Shown: in pieces, positions 9,777 through 18,456 of the stretch
How the letters are laid out: each line of letters starts with the position of its first letter
Numbering within the stretch: position 1 is the stretch's first letter
From: an uncultured Clostridium sp.
Lineage (GTDB): Bacteria > Cyanobacteriota > Vampirovibrionia > Gastranaerophilales > Gastranaerophilaceae
Direction of reading: 5' to 3'
Assembly: GCA_905212085.1 (NCBI GenBank)
Contig: CAJMDF010000001.1
Location: 31,304 to 95,303 of the forward strand
DNA length: 64,000 nt
The notes under the pieces: model-generated
Seen by the model: only the letters and a program-made list of their open reading frames with translations
The model's database searches: none
Told to the model about the DNA's origin: nothing
Position numbers and translations under genes: made by a program

Positions 9777-9835
9777 GTTTGTCAAAATCCCTCTTTAATT
9801 ATATAATAAAAAGAAAATTTTAAAAGAGGATAGTT

Positions 9836-10780
9836 ATGAAGTTAATAATACAAATACCTTGTTACAATGAAGAAAAAGCTTTACCGGTAACATTAGAGGC
9901 TTTGCCTAAACAAATAGAAGGAATTGATGAAATAGAAGTTTTGATAATTAATGATGGATCTACTGATAAGACTGTAGATGTTGCAAAAAGCCTTGGAGTA
10001 AAGCATTTTGTAGATATGCCTCATAATTGCGGCTTAGCAAAGGCTTTTGTTGCCGGTATTAATACTTCTTTATCTTTAGGTGCAGATATTATTGTTAATA
10101 CAGATGCAGATAATCAATATTGTGCAGATGATATAGAAAAAATAATTAAACCTATATTAGATGGCTCTGCAGATATTGTAATAGGTTCAAGACCTGTATC
10201 TAAAATTCAGCATTTTTCTTTAATGAAAAAATTCCTTCAAAAATTGGGATCTTTTGTAATGCGTTTAATTAGTTCTACAGACGTGGAGGATGCTCCAAGC
10301 GGTTTTAGAGCATTTTCTCGAAATGCAGCAATTCAGTTAAATATTTTTGATAATTATACATATACACTGGAAACAATTATTCAGGCAAAAGCTAAGGGTC
10401 TAGTGCTAGAATGTGTTCCGATAAGTGTGAATCCTGATTTAAGAAAATCTAAATTGGTAAAAAATATTTTTGATTATGTAAGACGATCAATGTTTACGAT
10501 GATTAGAATGTTTATAATATATAGACCGTTCAGATTTTTTGCAATTTTATCAGGATTATTTCTATTTTTCGGAATTTTAATTGGGATTAGATTTTTATAT
10601 TATTTTATAAATGGAAGTGGCACAGGACATATACAATCCCTTATTTTATCTGCAATTCTAATTATTACTGGGGTGCAGGTTGCTGTAATTGCAGTTTTGT
10701 CAGAATTAATGTCTATAAATCGAAAATTGCTTGAAGATATTCAAAGACGCTTGAAATTGCAAGACTTGAAAAAATTTTAG
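9836..10780 (+). CDS. GT2 polyprenyl-phosphate glycosyltransferase (DPM1/ArnC-like)
   Basis: 314 residues. N-terminal GT-A domain with I-P-C-Y-N-E-E near residue 6, N-D-G-S-T-D, and N-T-D-A-D-N-Q (the nucleotide-sugar/metal DxD) near residue 95. Then G-S-R-P-V-S, and two C-terminal membrane helices (about 233-255 and 268-290). Such enzymes load a sugar from a nucleotide donor onto polyprenyl phosphate at the inner face of the membrane. The divergent gene encodes a GT-C transferase that would use such a donor. The sugar cannot be told from sequence. The start has a GAGGA ribosome site. Confidence 0.88.
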   Translation: MKLIIQIPCYNEEKALPVTLEALPKQIEGIDEIEVLIINDGSTDKTVDVAKSLGVKHFVDMPHNCGLAKAFVAGINTSLSLGADIIVNTDADNQYCADDIEKIIKPILDGSADIVIGSRPVSKIQHFSLMKKFLQKLGSFVMRLISSTDVEDAPSGFRAFSRNAAIQLNIFDNYTYTLETIIQAKAKGLVLECVPISVNPDLRKSKLVKNIFDYVRRSMFTMIRMFIIYRPFRFFAILSGLFLFFGILIGIRFLYYFINGSGTGHIQSLILSAILIITGVQVAVIAVLSELMSINRKLLEDIQRRLKLQDLKKF

Positions 10781-10824
10781 GAAGTAATAATATATTAAAA
10801 GATTGAAAAAATAGGAAATTTTAT

Positions 10825-13032
10825 ATGGCAAAAGTTGAATTTATTTCTAATTTGAAGAATTTTTTTACCTCTGCACAAACTTTAAAATATTTATATTTTA
10901 TAGGCTTTACAGTATTAATGACAGCAGTGATTGCGTCTCAAAATTTCTTTTTCCAAAATATTATAGAAAATGGAATAAGTAAACGTGATATTATTGCACA
11001 AAAGACATTGACTGTAGAGGATGTAAAAAGAACTGAGCAGCATAGAAAAGAGGTTGCACAGAAAGTAGAGCCTGTTATGGCTCCTGCAGAGGATGATTTT
11101 ATAAAAACAAATCTTCAAACATTGCAGTCTTCTGTAATGCAGATTCGGAAAAAGAATGTAGAATTATCTATAAAAAAAGAGGAATTAGGTATTCTTTTTG
11201 ATTTGTCAGATAATTCAAAAAGGGATTTTATAATAAACTTTTTGTTAAAAGCAGATGATAATATATTGCATGAAGTCTTTGATAAATCTAATCTTACTCT
11301 TACTAATATTTTACATGAAGGTATTACTGAAAAAGATTATGAAAAAGATAATATAGATCAGATAATTTTAAATAATATGGTATCTAATGTCTCCAAACGA
11401 CAGGTTTCAGTAATAAAGGCTATGTTAGAACAGGTAATTGTACCTAATCTTGTTGTGGACGAGTTTGCAACGGAAATAGCCAGAAAAAATGCTCAAAATT
11501 CTGTAAAACCATATGAAGTTGTTTTTCAAAAAGGTGATAAAATATTATTTGAAGGAGAACCTGTCACAAGATTAAAAAGGGATGCTCTAAGACAAGCAGG
11601 TTATAATGTATACCAGTTAAATTGGCAGGGGCTTGCAGCTATTTATATAATAGTTTTTATCGGAACGTCTTTATTTTTAAGTTATATGAAATTTTTTGAG
11701 AAAGATTTTATTCAGCCAAGATATTTATCAATATCAGCTTTCTTATCATTATTAATTGCAATTATAGCTGTTTTGATTCCTACAGGTTTTTCTCCGTATG
11801 TAATTCCTATACCGGCTTTTTTAATTTTAATGTCAATATTTACAAAACCTAGAATAGCATTTGTTGCTGCTGTAATTTTATTATCGGTAATGTCTATAGG
11901 TTATCAATATAATATTCAGTATTTGGTAGCATTTTTGCTGTTAAGTATTTTATCTGCAGTAGCTGTATCGCAAATCCGTTATGCAGAACGTGTTGATGTA
12001 ATTAAAACAGGCTTTTATATTGGCCTTTCGGGGTTAATAATTGTTTTGAGTATATATATTTTAGAAAAATGTCTAATAGAAGTTGATAATGTATTATTAT
12101 TAAAAAATTGTATTTATATTTTATTAAATGGTATTTTCAGTGCAATAATTGCATCTGGTTTAATGCCTTTATTTGAAAGTGCTTTTAAAATAATTACTCC
12201 CTATGGTTTAGCAGAATTGGGAGATCATAATCAAAAACTTTTAAAAAGATTACAAATGGATGCTCCTGGAACTTATCATCATAGTCTAATGGTATCTAAT
12301 TTATGTGAAGCTGCTGCTGAGGCAATAGGAGCTGATCCTATTTTAGCGAGAGTTGGTGCTTTGTATCATGATATTGGTAAATTAAAGCGACCATTATTTT
12401 TTGTGGAAAATCAATCTTATTTCTTAATTGAAAATCCACACAATAAATTTACACCAAGAATTAGTAAGATGATAATTACAGCCCATCCAAAAGATGGTCT
12501 TGAGATTGCCAAATCGAAAGAATACCATTTACCTCAAGTTATTCAAAACTTTATTATTCAACACCATGGTGAAGGTTTAGCCAGTTATTTTTATAATCAA
12601 GCTGTGAAAGAAGAAGGTGCTGAAAACGTAAAAGAAGAACAATTTAGATATCCAGGTCCTAAACCAAATACAAAAGAAACTGCTATTTTGATGATTGCGG
12701 ATGCTGTTGAATCTGCTGTTCGTTCACTAAAAAGCCCTACTCCAGAAGAAATTGAAGGCATGATTAATAAAATAATAGTAGAAAGATTAAATGATGGGCA
12801 ACTATCCGACAGTCCTTTAACTTTAAAAGATATAAAAACTATTGCGTCAACATTCTCAAGAATTTTGAGAGGAATGCAGCATAATAGAATAAAATATCAA
12901 GAAAATTTAGCAGAAGAGTTACAAAAACAAAAAATCAATATGCCGGCTAAATTGCTAGATGAAGATTTAGAAAATAAGATAAAACAATTAGAAGGAGATC
13001 AAAAATCTCATAACGAGGAAAAAAATGACTAA
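10825..13032 (+). CDS. PgpH-like 7TM-HD phosphodiesterase (c-di-AMP hydrolase)
   Basis: 735 residues in the order: N-terminal TM, a ~230-residue extracytoplasmic 7TMR-HDED-type domain (contains V-E-P-V-M and V-Q-K-G-D), seven membrane helices (about 270-465), and a cytoplasmic HD domain with H-H-S-L-M, Y-H-D-I-G-K, A-H-P-K-D-G and Q-H-H-G-E-G metal and catalytic signatures. PgpH of Listeria has this architecture and hydrolyses c-di-AMP to pApA. That function fits the cdaA gene at 3.5 kb. The end overlaps the ybeY start by 8 bases, the same order (HD protein, ybeY, dgkA) seen in Firmicutes and Cyanobacteria. Confidence 0.9.
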   Translation: MAKVEFISNLKNFFTSAQTLKYLYFIGFTVLMTAVIASQNFFFQNIIENGISKRDIIAQKTLTVEDVKRTEQHRKEVAQKVEPVMAPAEDDFIKTNLQTLQSSVMQIRKKNVELSIKKEELGILFDLSDNSKRDFIINFLLKADDNILHEVFDKSNLTLTNILHEGITEKDYEKDNIDQIILNNMVSNVSKRQVSVIKAMLEQVIVPNLVVDEFATEIARKNAQNSVKPYEVVFQKGDKILFEGEPVTRLKRDALRQAGYNVYQLNWQGLAAIYIIVFIGTSLFLSYMKFFEKDFIQPRYLSISAFLSLLIAIIAVLIPTGFSPYVIPIPAFLILMSIFTKPRIAFVAAVILLSVMSIGYQYNIQYLVAFLLLSILSAVAVSQIRYAERVDVIKTGFYIGLSGLIIVLSIYILEKCLIEVDNVLLLKNCIYILLNGIFSAIIASGLMPLFESAFKIITPYGLAELGDHNQKLLKRLQMDAPGTYHHSLMVSNLCEAAAEAIGADPILARVGALYHDIGKLKRPLFFVENQSYFLIENPHNKFTPRISKMIITAHPKDGLEIAKSKEYHLPQVIQNFIIQHHGEGLASYFYNQAVKEEGAENVKEEQFRYPGPKPNTKETAILMIADAVESAVRSLKSPTPEEIEGMINKIIVERLNDGQLSDSPLTLKDIKTIASTFSRILRGMQHNRIKYQENLAEELQKQKINMPAKLLDEDLENKIKQLEGDQKSHNEEKND

Positions 13033-13522
13033 ATTTAATATTTTTAGCGAAAATATTTATGAAAATTGGCTTATTGATGAAAAATTTTTTATAAATATTG
13101 CAAAAAAGATATTAAAATTTTATATTTCATTGCCTGATGTCTATGAAAAATCTTGTTTAAATTCTTTTGAATACAATACTATATCTTTTGATTTTTTGTA
13201 TTGCGATAGTGTAAAAACTCATGAAATAAATAGGGAATATAGAAATAAAGATTATCCTGCTGATATAATTACATTTGCAATATTTGCAGACAGTGAAGAT
13301 AAGTTTATATTTGATGGAGAGATTAATTTAGGTGAAGTTATGATTGCTCTGGATAAAGTTGAAGAGGAAGCTGTAAAAAAAGGTGTAACTAAAGAGTATG
13401 AATTATCGTTTTTAATCAGTCATGGAATTTTGCATTTACTTGGATTTGACCATCAAACAGAAGAAGATTATAATTTTATTATAAATTTACAAAATAAAGC
13501 ATTGGAAAGTATAGGGGTATGA
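13025..13522 (+). CDS. ybeY: rRNA maturation endoribonuclease YbeY
   Basis: A 165-residue metal-dependent RNase of 16S rRNA 3' processing and ribosome quality control. The zinc motif H-G-I-L-H-L-L-G-F-D-H near residues 144-154 gives the three His ligands. The upstream T-D-I/A-D-I-I-T-F-A-type segment (Y-P-A-D-I-I-T-F-A) is also present. The N-terminus is about 15 residues longer than compact YbeY proteins. It overlaps both neighbours (8 and 4 bases), so pgpH-ybeY-dgkA is one operon. Confidence 0.93.
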   Translation: MTKFNIFSENIYENWLIDEKFFINIAKKILKFYISLPDVYEKSCLNSFEYNTISFDFLYCDSVKTHEINREYRNKDYPADIITFAIFADSEDKFIFDGEINLGEVMIALDKVEEEAVKKGVTKEYELSFLISHGILHLLGFDHQTEEDYNFIINLQNKALESIGV

Positions 13523-13893
13523 CAAAGTTTAAGCAGCAAGGGTTTTCAAATACTTTTAAAAACGCAAGAAAGGGAATGCGTCTTGTCCTAAAATCTGAAA
13601 TAAATATAAGAGTTCATTTTTGTATAGCAATGATAGCTTTAGCATTAGCTTTTTTGTTAGATTTTAGTGTAGAAAGAATGTGTATATTGCTTTTGACTAT
13701 AGGTTTTGTCATAGTGACAGAAATGGTAAATTCAGCAATAGAATATTCTCTTGATGCTGTATTTCATAATAGATATTCAAGATTAGTTGGTATGGCTAAA
13801 GATATTTCAGCAGGTGCTGTTATGTTTGCTTCTGTAATTGCAATAGTTATAGGAGTTTTATTATTCGGATCTGCTTTGATGGCTAAATTATAG
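13519..13893 (+). CDS. dgkA: diacylglycerol/undecaprenol kinase family protein
   Basis: A 124-residue inner-membrane kinase with three hydrophobic segments. The family motif E-x-x-N-S-A-I-E appears as T-E-M-V-N-S-A-I-E-Y near residue 75, with A-R-K-G at the N-terminus. Gram-positive and cyanobacterial members phosphorylate undecaprenol or diacylglycerol, recycling lipid carriers. The start overlaps ybeY by 4 bases. A terminator lies just downstream. Confidence 0.9.
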   Translation: MTKFKQQGFSNTFKNARKGMRLVLKSEINIRVHFCIAMIALALAFLLDFSVERMCILLLTIGFVIVTEMVNSAIEYSLDAVFHNRYSRLVGMAKDISAGAVMFASVIAIVIGVLLFGSALMAKL

Positions 13894-13915
13894 TTTAATT
13901 CTTTTGTATACAACA

Positions 13916-13938
13916 AAGCCCTGAGGATATCAGGGCTT
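13916..13938 (+). terminator. hairpin terminator after dgkA
   Basis: Nine-base-pair stem AAGCCCTGA / TCAGGGCTT with a 5-base loop, followed by an imperfect T-rich run. It lies 22 bases after the dgkA stop and before a convergent small gene. Confidence 0.7.
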
Positions 13939-13970
13939 ATTATATAATTGGATAATTTCTGGCAAGAGTA

Positions 13971-14174
13971 TTAATTGTTGCTTAAAACTAATCTAAGAGT
14001 CGCAAGATTTTTGATTGAAAGCATAGCATGTTTGTTATGTTGACTTTCAGCGATGTTAAAAATTCTAATAATTCTTTGAATTTCTTCTAAATCTTTTCTT
14101 GATTCAATCTTATAAACATTTTTAATTGGGTCTGAAACTACAGACATCAATGTATTTAATTCCTGTTCTTTCAT
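13971..14174 (-). CDS. small helical protein of unknown function
   Basis: A 67-residue, mostly helical protein (K-E-Q-E-L-N-T-L-M-S-V ... L-R-L-V-L-S-N-N) with no recognised domain. An AAGAGGAT-type ribosome site precedes the ATG on the reverse strand. It stands between the dgkA terminator and mazG, with about 90 bases on the mazG side. Coding looks plausible, with a spread of hydrophobic positions typical of a helix bundle, but cannot be proven. Confidence 0.5.
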   Translation of the reverse strand: MKEQELNTLMSVVSDPIKNVYKIESRKDLEEIQRIIRIFNIAESQHNKHAMLSIKNLATLRLVLSNN

Positions 14175-14266
14175 AAAATCTTATCCTCTTTCCTGTATAT
14201 ATATAAAGGATTTTTTTATTAAGGAATTGCTTTTTTAGGGTAACGATACTTAATATTTCTTAACAA

Positions 14267-15037
14267 TTAATATCCCAAATTCTCCTTAGCCCGCTTCCAT
14301 AATATATCATATTCCCTAAAATCATATTCTTCTAACGGTTTTTCCGCGAGTTCTTCCATTTTTCTGAATCTTTGCATAAATTTTTTATTAGCTTTTAATA
14401 GAGCTTGTTCTGCGTCAATTTTATTCCATCTTGCAAGGTTTACGACTGCAAATAAAATATCACCCATTTCTTCTTCCATATGTTCTTTATTATTTTCCTG
14501 CACAGCTTCTTTAAATTCGTCAAATTCAGAGGAAATGCAAGCATATAATGATTTTTCATTTGGCCATTCAAACCCTTGTTTAACAGCTCTTTTACTGATT
14601 TTTTGAGCACTCATTAATGCTGATTGAGATTTTGAAATACCATCCATTGCAGATTTTCTATGTGGTTTTTCTTCTTTTTTTAATTTATCCCAATTATCAA
14701 TTATATCTTGAGTCGAATTTACTTTCACATTGCCAAATACATGCGGATGACGATGTATTAGTTTTTCATTTAATCCTTTTGCGACATCGTCAAGGTTGAA
14801 TTCACCTTCATCATCAGCTATTTGAGCATGCAATAAAACTTGGAGTAGTACATCGCCTAATTCTTCTTTAAGATGTTTTATATCTCCTGAATCCATAGCA
14901 TCTACTGCCTCATATGCTTCTTCGAGCATGTTCGGTCTTAGGCTGTTGTGAGTTTGAGCTCTATCCCATTCGCATCCTTCCGGGGAGCGCAAAACCCTTA
15001 CAGTTTCTATCAATTTATCTAAATTTTCATATCCCAT
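14267..15037 (-). CDS. mazG: nucleoside triphosphate pyrophosphohydrolase MazG
   Basis: 256 residues with two MazG domains. The first begins L-R-S-P-E-G-C-E-W-D and has the E-E-x-x-E metal motif (L-E-E-A-Y-E) plus E-E-L-G-D near residues 35-65. The second has E-E-E-M-G-D near 190. The family hydrolyses (d)NTPs to monophosphates and pyrophosphate, removing abnormal nucleotides. Length is typical. A GGGGAAAA segment precedes the ATG on the reverse strand. Confidence 0.93.
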   Translation of the reverse strand: MGYENLDKLIETVRVLRSPEGCEWDRAQTHNSLRPNMLEEAYEAVDAMDSGDIKHLKEELGDVLLQVLLHAQIADDEGEFNLDDVAKGLNEKLIHRHPHVFGNVKVNSTQDIIDNWDKLKKEEKPHRKSAMDGISKSQSALMSAQKISKRAVKQGFEWPNEKSLYACISSEFDEFKEAVQENNKEHMEEEMGDILFAVVNLARWNKIDAEQALLKANKKFMQRFRKMEELAEKPLEEYDFREYDILWKRAKENLGY

Positions 15038-15175
15038 TTTTTTCCCCTTTTAGAATTGATTTTACAACTAAAGTATAAGAAATTCAAATAAGAATACATC
15101 AAAAGGTTGAGCCATATTTTTTTTGATAATGATATTCTATAAAAGTCGATAAAGTTATACGAAAGGATATTAACA

Positions 15176-15694
15176 ATGGCAAATTTATCAATCCCATCTA
15201 TTCGTGAAAGACTTTTTAATACAAGTAAGCACGAAACAAACACTCAAAGAAATTCAAATTCAACAAATCCTTTTGCAGCATCTTCTTTCAAAGGAAATGT
15301 ATTAACTGCAGATGTGTTTGAATCTTCTAACAAAAAAAATGACAACAATATTAGCTTTACAGGAAAGTTAAAAGCTAGTGCGTTGGTAGGCTCAATTTCT
15401 GGTATCGGTGAAAGATTCCATAATATGATTGAATCTGCAAAAGCTTTTGGCAACAGAATGAAAGATAGCATCGTAAATGGCTGGAATAAGTTAAATGAAG
15501 TTGAAATTTCTTTCGCTCCTGCTAAGGAAAAGGCTATTTCTATGTTTAATTCTGTTAAGGAAACATTAGGAACCTCTGTTACTGATTTGATCTCGTCAGG
15601 AGTATCTGCTAAATCAGTTTCAAAAATGGAAGATATGACAGCAGCTAGACAATTAGCAACTGATAAAATTGCGCTATGGGAAGCTTCTGTATAA
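15176..15694 (+). CDS. unknown protein with two N-terminal F-[KT]-G motifs
   Basis: 172 residues. The Ser/Asn-rich N-terminus (to about residue 65) contains S-S-F-K-G-N (F38) and I-S-F-T-G-K (F61). The remainder is amphipathic helical. There is no signal peptide and no strong TM. The ATG has a GAAAGGA ribosome site. A second small gene follows 19 bases later, so the two form an operon ending at a terminator at 16133. The F-[KT]-G motif is shared with several unrelated proteins in this window. No function recognised. Confidence 0.72.
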   Translation: MANLSIPSIRERLFNTSKHETNTQRNSNSTNPFAASSFKGNVLTADVFESSNKKNDNNISFTGKLKASALVGSISGIGERFHNMIESAKAFGNRMKDSIVNGWNKLNEVEISFAPAKEKAISMFNSVKETLGTSVTDLISSGVSAKSVSKMEDMTAARQLATDKIALWEASV

Positions 15695-15713
15695 GTAGGA
15701 GGAGAGAAAGTAA

Positions 15714-16085
15714 ATGGTAGATAAAAAAATAGTAAAAGATGTTGCAAATATAATTGAAGGATTAGGACTTAATCAAAATCCTGAAACAATTTCTATTCTA
15801 GAAGATGTTGGTACAAATTCTAAAATAGATGCAATTAGAGAAATGACTGCTCGTGCATTAGTAAAGAAGAATATGCATGATTCTTTGAAAGTAGTTATTA
15901 CTAACAAAGGAAAAGGTATAAATGATATGTCAACAGTTGTTGCAATGAGCACAATTAATGAACTCTTATCATTAAATGACAAGTCAGAAGCTATGAAAAT
16001 ATTAGAAGATACAGTAAATGATCATTCTGATGAGGAAGTAAGAGACAACGCGCGTTCAGTGAAAGCTTTAATGGCACTTTCATAA
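15714..16085 (+). CDS. small helical-repeat protein of unknown function
   Basis: 123 residues, predicted all-helical, with a spacing that suggests two or three HEAT-like repeats (A-I-R-E-M-T-A-R-A-L-V-K ... E-E-V-R-D-N-A-R-S-V-K-A-L). Preceded by a strong GGAGGAG ribosome site and only 19 bases from the upstream gene. Likely a partner of the protein encoded at 15176. The repeat assignment is by eye. Confidence 0.65.
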   Translation: MVDKKIVKDVANIIEGLGLNQNPETISILEDVGTNSKIDAIREMTARALVKKNMHDSLKVVITNKGKGINDMSTVVAMSTINELLSLNDKSEAMKILEDTVNDHSDEEVRDNARSVKALMALS

Positions 16086-16132
16086 AATAGCGCGGCAAAC
16101 AAAATATATTAAATTTGCCAGATTTCATATAT

Positions 16133-16166
16133 AAAAAAATCGCCTGATTATAAGGCGATTTTTTAT
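16133..16166. terminator. intrinsic terminator
   Basis: AAAAATCGCCT, a 6-base loop, then AAGGCGATTTTTT. Ends the small-protein operon and separates it from the promoter of prepilin locus 1. Confidence 0.85.
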
Positions 16167-16194
16167 TGAAATATTAATAAAAAATTGATATAAT
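16166..16194 (+). promoter_or_regulatory. promoter of prepilin locus 1
   Basis: TTGAAA at 16166-16171, a 17-base spacer, and TATAAT at 16189-16194 preceded by TG-A, i.e. an extended -10 (TGnTATAAT). The same extended -10 stands 26-32 bases before the leader ATG at all four prepilin loci. Confidence 0.75.
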
Positions 16195-16226
16195 CATCAA
16201 TGTGATAAAAATGAAAGGAGCTAGGA

Positions 16227-17119
16227 ATGAAAAGATTTGAAGTCGAGCAGGTACAAAAGTCATACAAATTTGCAGATAATTGTGTAAAAGTGTCTACCTG
16301 CCAAGCAGTCGGGGGGGGGGCAGTTTAAAGCTTGTTACAAAAGCCTTTCATGGGTTATGTAAAAATTTACTATCGGATCAATCAGTACGATTTGGATTTA
16401 CTTTAGCGGAAGTATTAATAACTATAGGCATAATAGGTATAGTTGCTGCAATGACTTTACCTTCTCTTATTTCAAATTATAGAAAAAAGCAATATGTCTC
16501 TCAATTAAAGGTTGCTTATTCTTTATTATATAGTATGTCTAGAGACATAATGTCAGAGTCAGATACAACCAGTTGGAAAGATACTTTATTAATATCTGAA
16601 TTAAAAGAAAATTTAGGTGATATTGGAAATAGTAATTGGTCATCTCAAGTAAAAAAGCCTGAATATAAAGATATTGTGTATAAGTATCTAAATAAATCTA
16701 TGAAAATAGTTCAAGTATCCACATGCAATGGTGATGAGTGTGATTATTCTTATTTGAATGTCCCATCTCAAAAAGGTTCTCATTCCGGTTTGTATTTATT
16801 TAAGTTAGCAAATGGTATTGTTATGGAATTTAGATTTTTTACAGAGGAAAATAGCTCAAATATGGGGTATGTTAATGTTGATGTAAATGGATTTAAAAGA
16901 CCAAATCAATTGGGGCGAGATATATTTCAATTTTATTTTTGGGATGATGGTTCTGTAGTTCCTTGTGGGGCTCAAGCCTTAGCAGTAAAATCGACTCAAA
17001 AACAAGACTATTGGAGGGAAGATAATTCTTATGCTTGGTCTAATTGCTCTGTGTCAAAGACTTCTTATGGACAAGGCTGTACAGGTAGAGTTTTAGAAGA
17101 AGATGCTATGTTATATTAA
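16227..17119 (+). CDS. prepilin-like protein, locus 1; frame broken at G10 tract
   Basis: A leader starts at ATG 16227 behind AAAGGAGCT and reads M-K-R-F-E-V-E-Q through D-N-C-V to the G run at 16311-16320, then stops at TAA 16326-16328. The pilin body is in the next register: G-G-G-S-L-K-L, then R-F-G|F-T-L-A-E-V-L-I-T-I-G, a class III prepilin cleavage site and N-terminal helix. One extra G makes one protein of 297 residues. Between the G run and F-T-L-A-E-V there is no ATG, GTG or TTG in the pilin frame, so expression needs a frame change at the tract. The C-terminal part has D-V-N-G-F-K-R-P-N-Q-L-G-R-D, shared with the other loci. It is probably a minor pilin or pseudopilin; a phase-variable state is inferred. 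Confidence 0.85.
16298..16328 (+). repeat. hairpin + G10 tract + conserved stop (locus 1)
   Basis: Stem CTGC-CAA-GCAG at 16298-16308, then TC, ten G at 16311-16320, then CAGTTTAA ending in the zero-frame stop. At the aligned position the other two long-leader loci have a different stem that still pairs. Homopolymeric G runs of this length are classic slipped-strand hot spots. Confidence 0.85.
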
Positions 17120-17161
17120 TAAGATATTCTATATTTTATAATTTTTATCTAATAATATTCT

Positions 17162-17191
17162 AAAAAAGGCTCCTTTTTAGGAGCCTTTTTT
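17162..17191. terminator. bidirectional intrinsic terminator
   Basis: AAAAAAGGCTCCT, TTTT loop, AGGAGCCTTTTTT. It lies between prepilin locus 1 and the convergent aminotransferase gene. Confidence 0.88.
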
Positions 17192-17194
17192 AGT

Positions 17195-18445
17195 TTAATT
17201 AAAAGTAAATCCGTCAGCTTTAAATCTGTCTATTACCTCTTGCAATTGTTCATCTGAACATACAAATGATAATCTAAAGAAGCCTTCACCGTGATTTCCA
17301 AATGCGTTACCGGGAACTAGTACTACACCTGATGTTTTTAAGACATCTTCGCAGAATTTGAATGCGGAATCATATCTTTTTGGAATCGGTAGCCATAGAT
17401 AGAATGTTGTGTGAGGGACTGTTTTTTCATCAATTGGCCAGCCAAGTTCTTTGAAGCCTTTTACCATAATTGCTTGTTTTTTTGCATAGCCTTTATTTCT
17501 TTCTTCTATGTATTTATCGCCTTCTTCTGAATTAAGAATTTCCGCGCAAGCTTTTTGTAATGCCTTGAAAATCCCGTTGTCAATAGTTGATTTGCCTTTG
17601 CCAAAACGTTGTACAACTTCTTTATTCCCGCAGACCCAGCCTAATCTCCAGCCTGTGATTGCATAAGGTTTTGAAAAACTGTAAAATTCAATACCGATAT
17701 CTTTTGCACCATCTAATTCAAATATACTGAATGGTTTTTCTTCTTCTGTGAAATACATATCGCAATATGCTGCATCTGATACAAGCAGAATGTCATATTT
17801 TTTACAAAAATTGATAACTGATTGTACATATTCTCTTGAGGTAGAAGTTCCAAGCGGGTTATTAGGGTAGTTTATAAACAGTGCTTTAATATTTTCTGGT
17901 TTGTAGCCATCTTTAATTATTTGGTGATAAATTTTTTCAACATCAGGTTTGTAATTATTTTCTTGAGTTAGAGGCATTGGGTATGCTTTAGCTCCGGAAC
18001 ATTGAATAAATTGTAAATAGGAAGCGTAGCAAGGATCAGGTACCATAATGACATCTTTTTCAAATTCTTCATGTTTTGGAGTTGTAATAAATCTTACTAA
18101 GTTTGCGATACCTTCTTTTGAACCTACAAGTGAGAATATTTCTGTTTCAGGGTCAAGATCCACCCCAAAACGATTTTTCATTCTTTGAGCTATTGCTTTT
18201 CTAAGGTATGGTTCTCCTTTGGGTGTTGAATACATATGAATACCGTCTTCATCAAGAATTTCTTTTAATCTGTTTAAAAGTGCTGCAGGAGGGTTTGCAG
18301 TAGGTGCTCCCATTGATAATGATATTGGAGCTCTGTTTTTTGCAATAAGTTCGTCTTTTAGTTTAGCTGTTTGTTCCTTTAATCTAAACATAATATATGT
18401 CTCAAGTGACATTACTTCTTTGTTGAATAATCTTTCTATATTCAT
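17195..18445 (-). CDS. class I/II PLP-dependent aminotransferase
   Basis: 416 residues, fold-type I. S-M-G-A-P-T near residue 45, Y-S-T-P-K-G near 75, the N-Y-P-N-N-P-L-G substrate/cofactor segment near 190, D-A-A-Y near 222, and the PLP lysine in S-F-S-K-P-Y-A-I-T-G-W-R. The relatives I have in mind include aspartate, alanine and LL-diaminopimelate aminotransferases; the last would suit lysA at 2.2 kb, but the sequence does not settle it. It is the last gene of a reverse operon after mlaE and mlaF, with an 11-base gap to mlaF. Confidence 0.85.
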   Translation of the reverse strand: MNIERLFNKEVMSLETYIMFRLKEQTAKLKDELIAKNRAPISLSMGAPTANPPAALLNRLKEILDEDGIHMYSTPKGEPYLRKAIAQRMKNRFGVDLDPETEIFSLVGSKEGIANLVRFITTPKHEEFEKDVIMVPDPCYASYLQFIQCSGAKAYPMPLTQENNYKPDVEKIYHQIIKDGYKPENIKALFINYPNNPLGTSTSREYVQSVINFCKKYDILLVSDAAYCDMYFTEEEKPFSIFELDGAKDIGIEFYSFSKPYAITGWRLGWVCGNKEVVQRFGKGKSTIDNGIFKALQKACAEILNSEEGDKYIEERNKGYAKKQAIMVKGFKELGWPIDEKTVPHTTFYLWLPIPKRYDSAFKFCEDVLKTSGVVLVPGNAFGNHGEGFFRLSFVCSDEQLQEVIDRFKADGFTFN

Positions 18446-18456
18446 ATTTCCCTTCC

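Noticed and set aside
15019..15243. Reverse frame overlapping the mazG start and the 15176 gene
   Set aside because: It overlaps two better-supported genes, is rich in Cys/Ser/Leu typical of antisense translation of AT-rich DNA, and has no ribosome site.
16280..16310. TTG at 16280 and the similar upstream starts at 38301 and 57445 as the true starts of the prepilins
   Set aside because: They have no ribosome site. At loci 1 and 2 they run through the G tract in a frame that ignores the well-supported leader ATG; at locus 4 the ATG lies inside the hydrophobic helix, after the cleavage site. The GTG at 53855 is kept only as a possible weak alternative.
16311..16320. G tract as an intramolecular G-quadruplex regulator, as at gonococcal pilE
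   Set aside because: Ten contiguous G cannot form a standard three-tetrad quadruplex. Slippage explains the frame relation better.
16322..16332. TTTAAAG after the G run as a -1 ribosomal slippery heptamer
   Set aside because: In its slippery phase it belongs to the pilin frame, so a -1 slip there would leave the pilin frame, not enter it; locus 4 lacks the exact heptamer.
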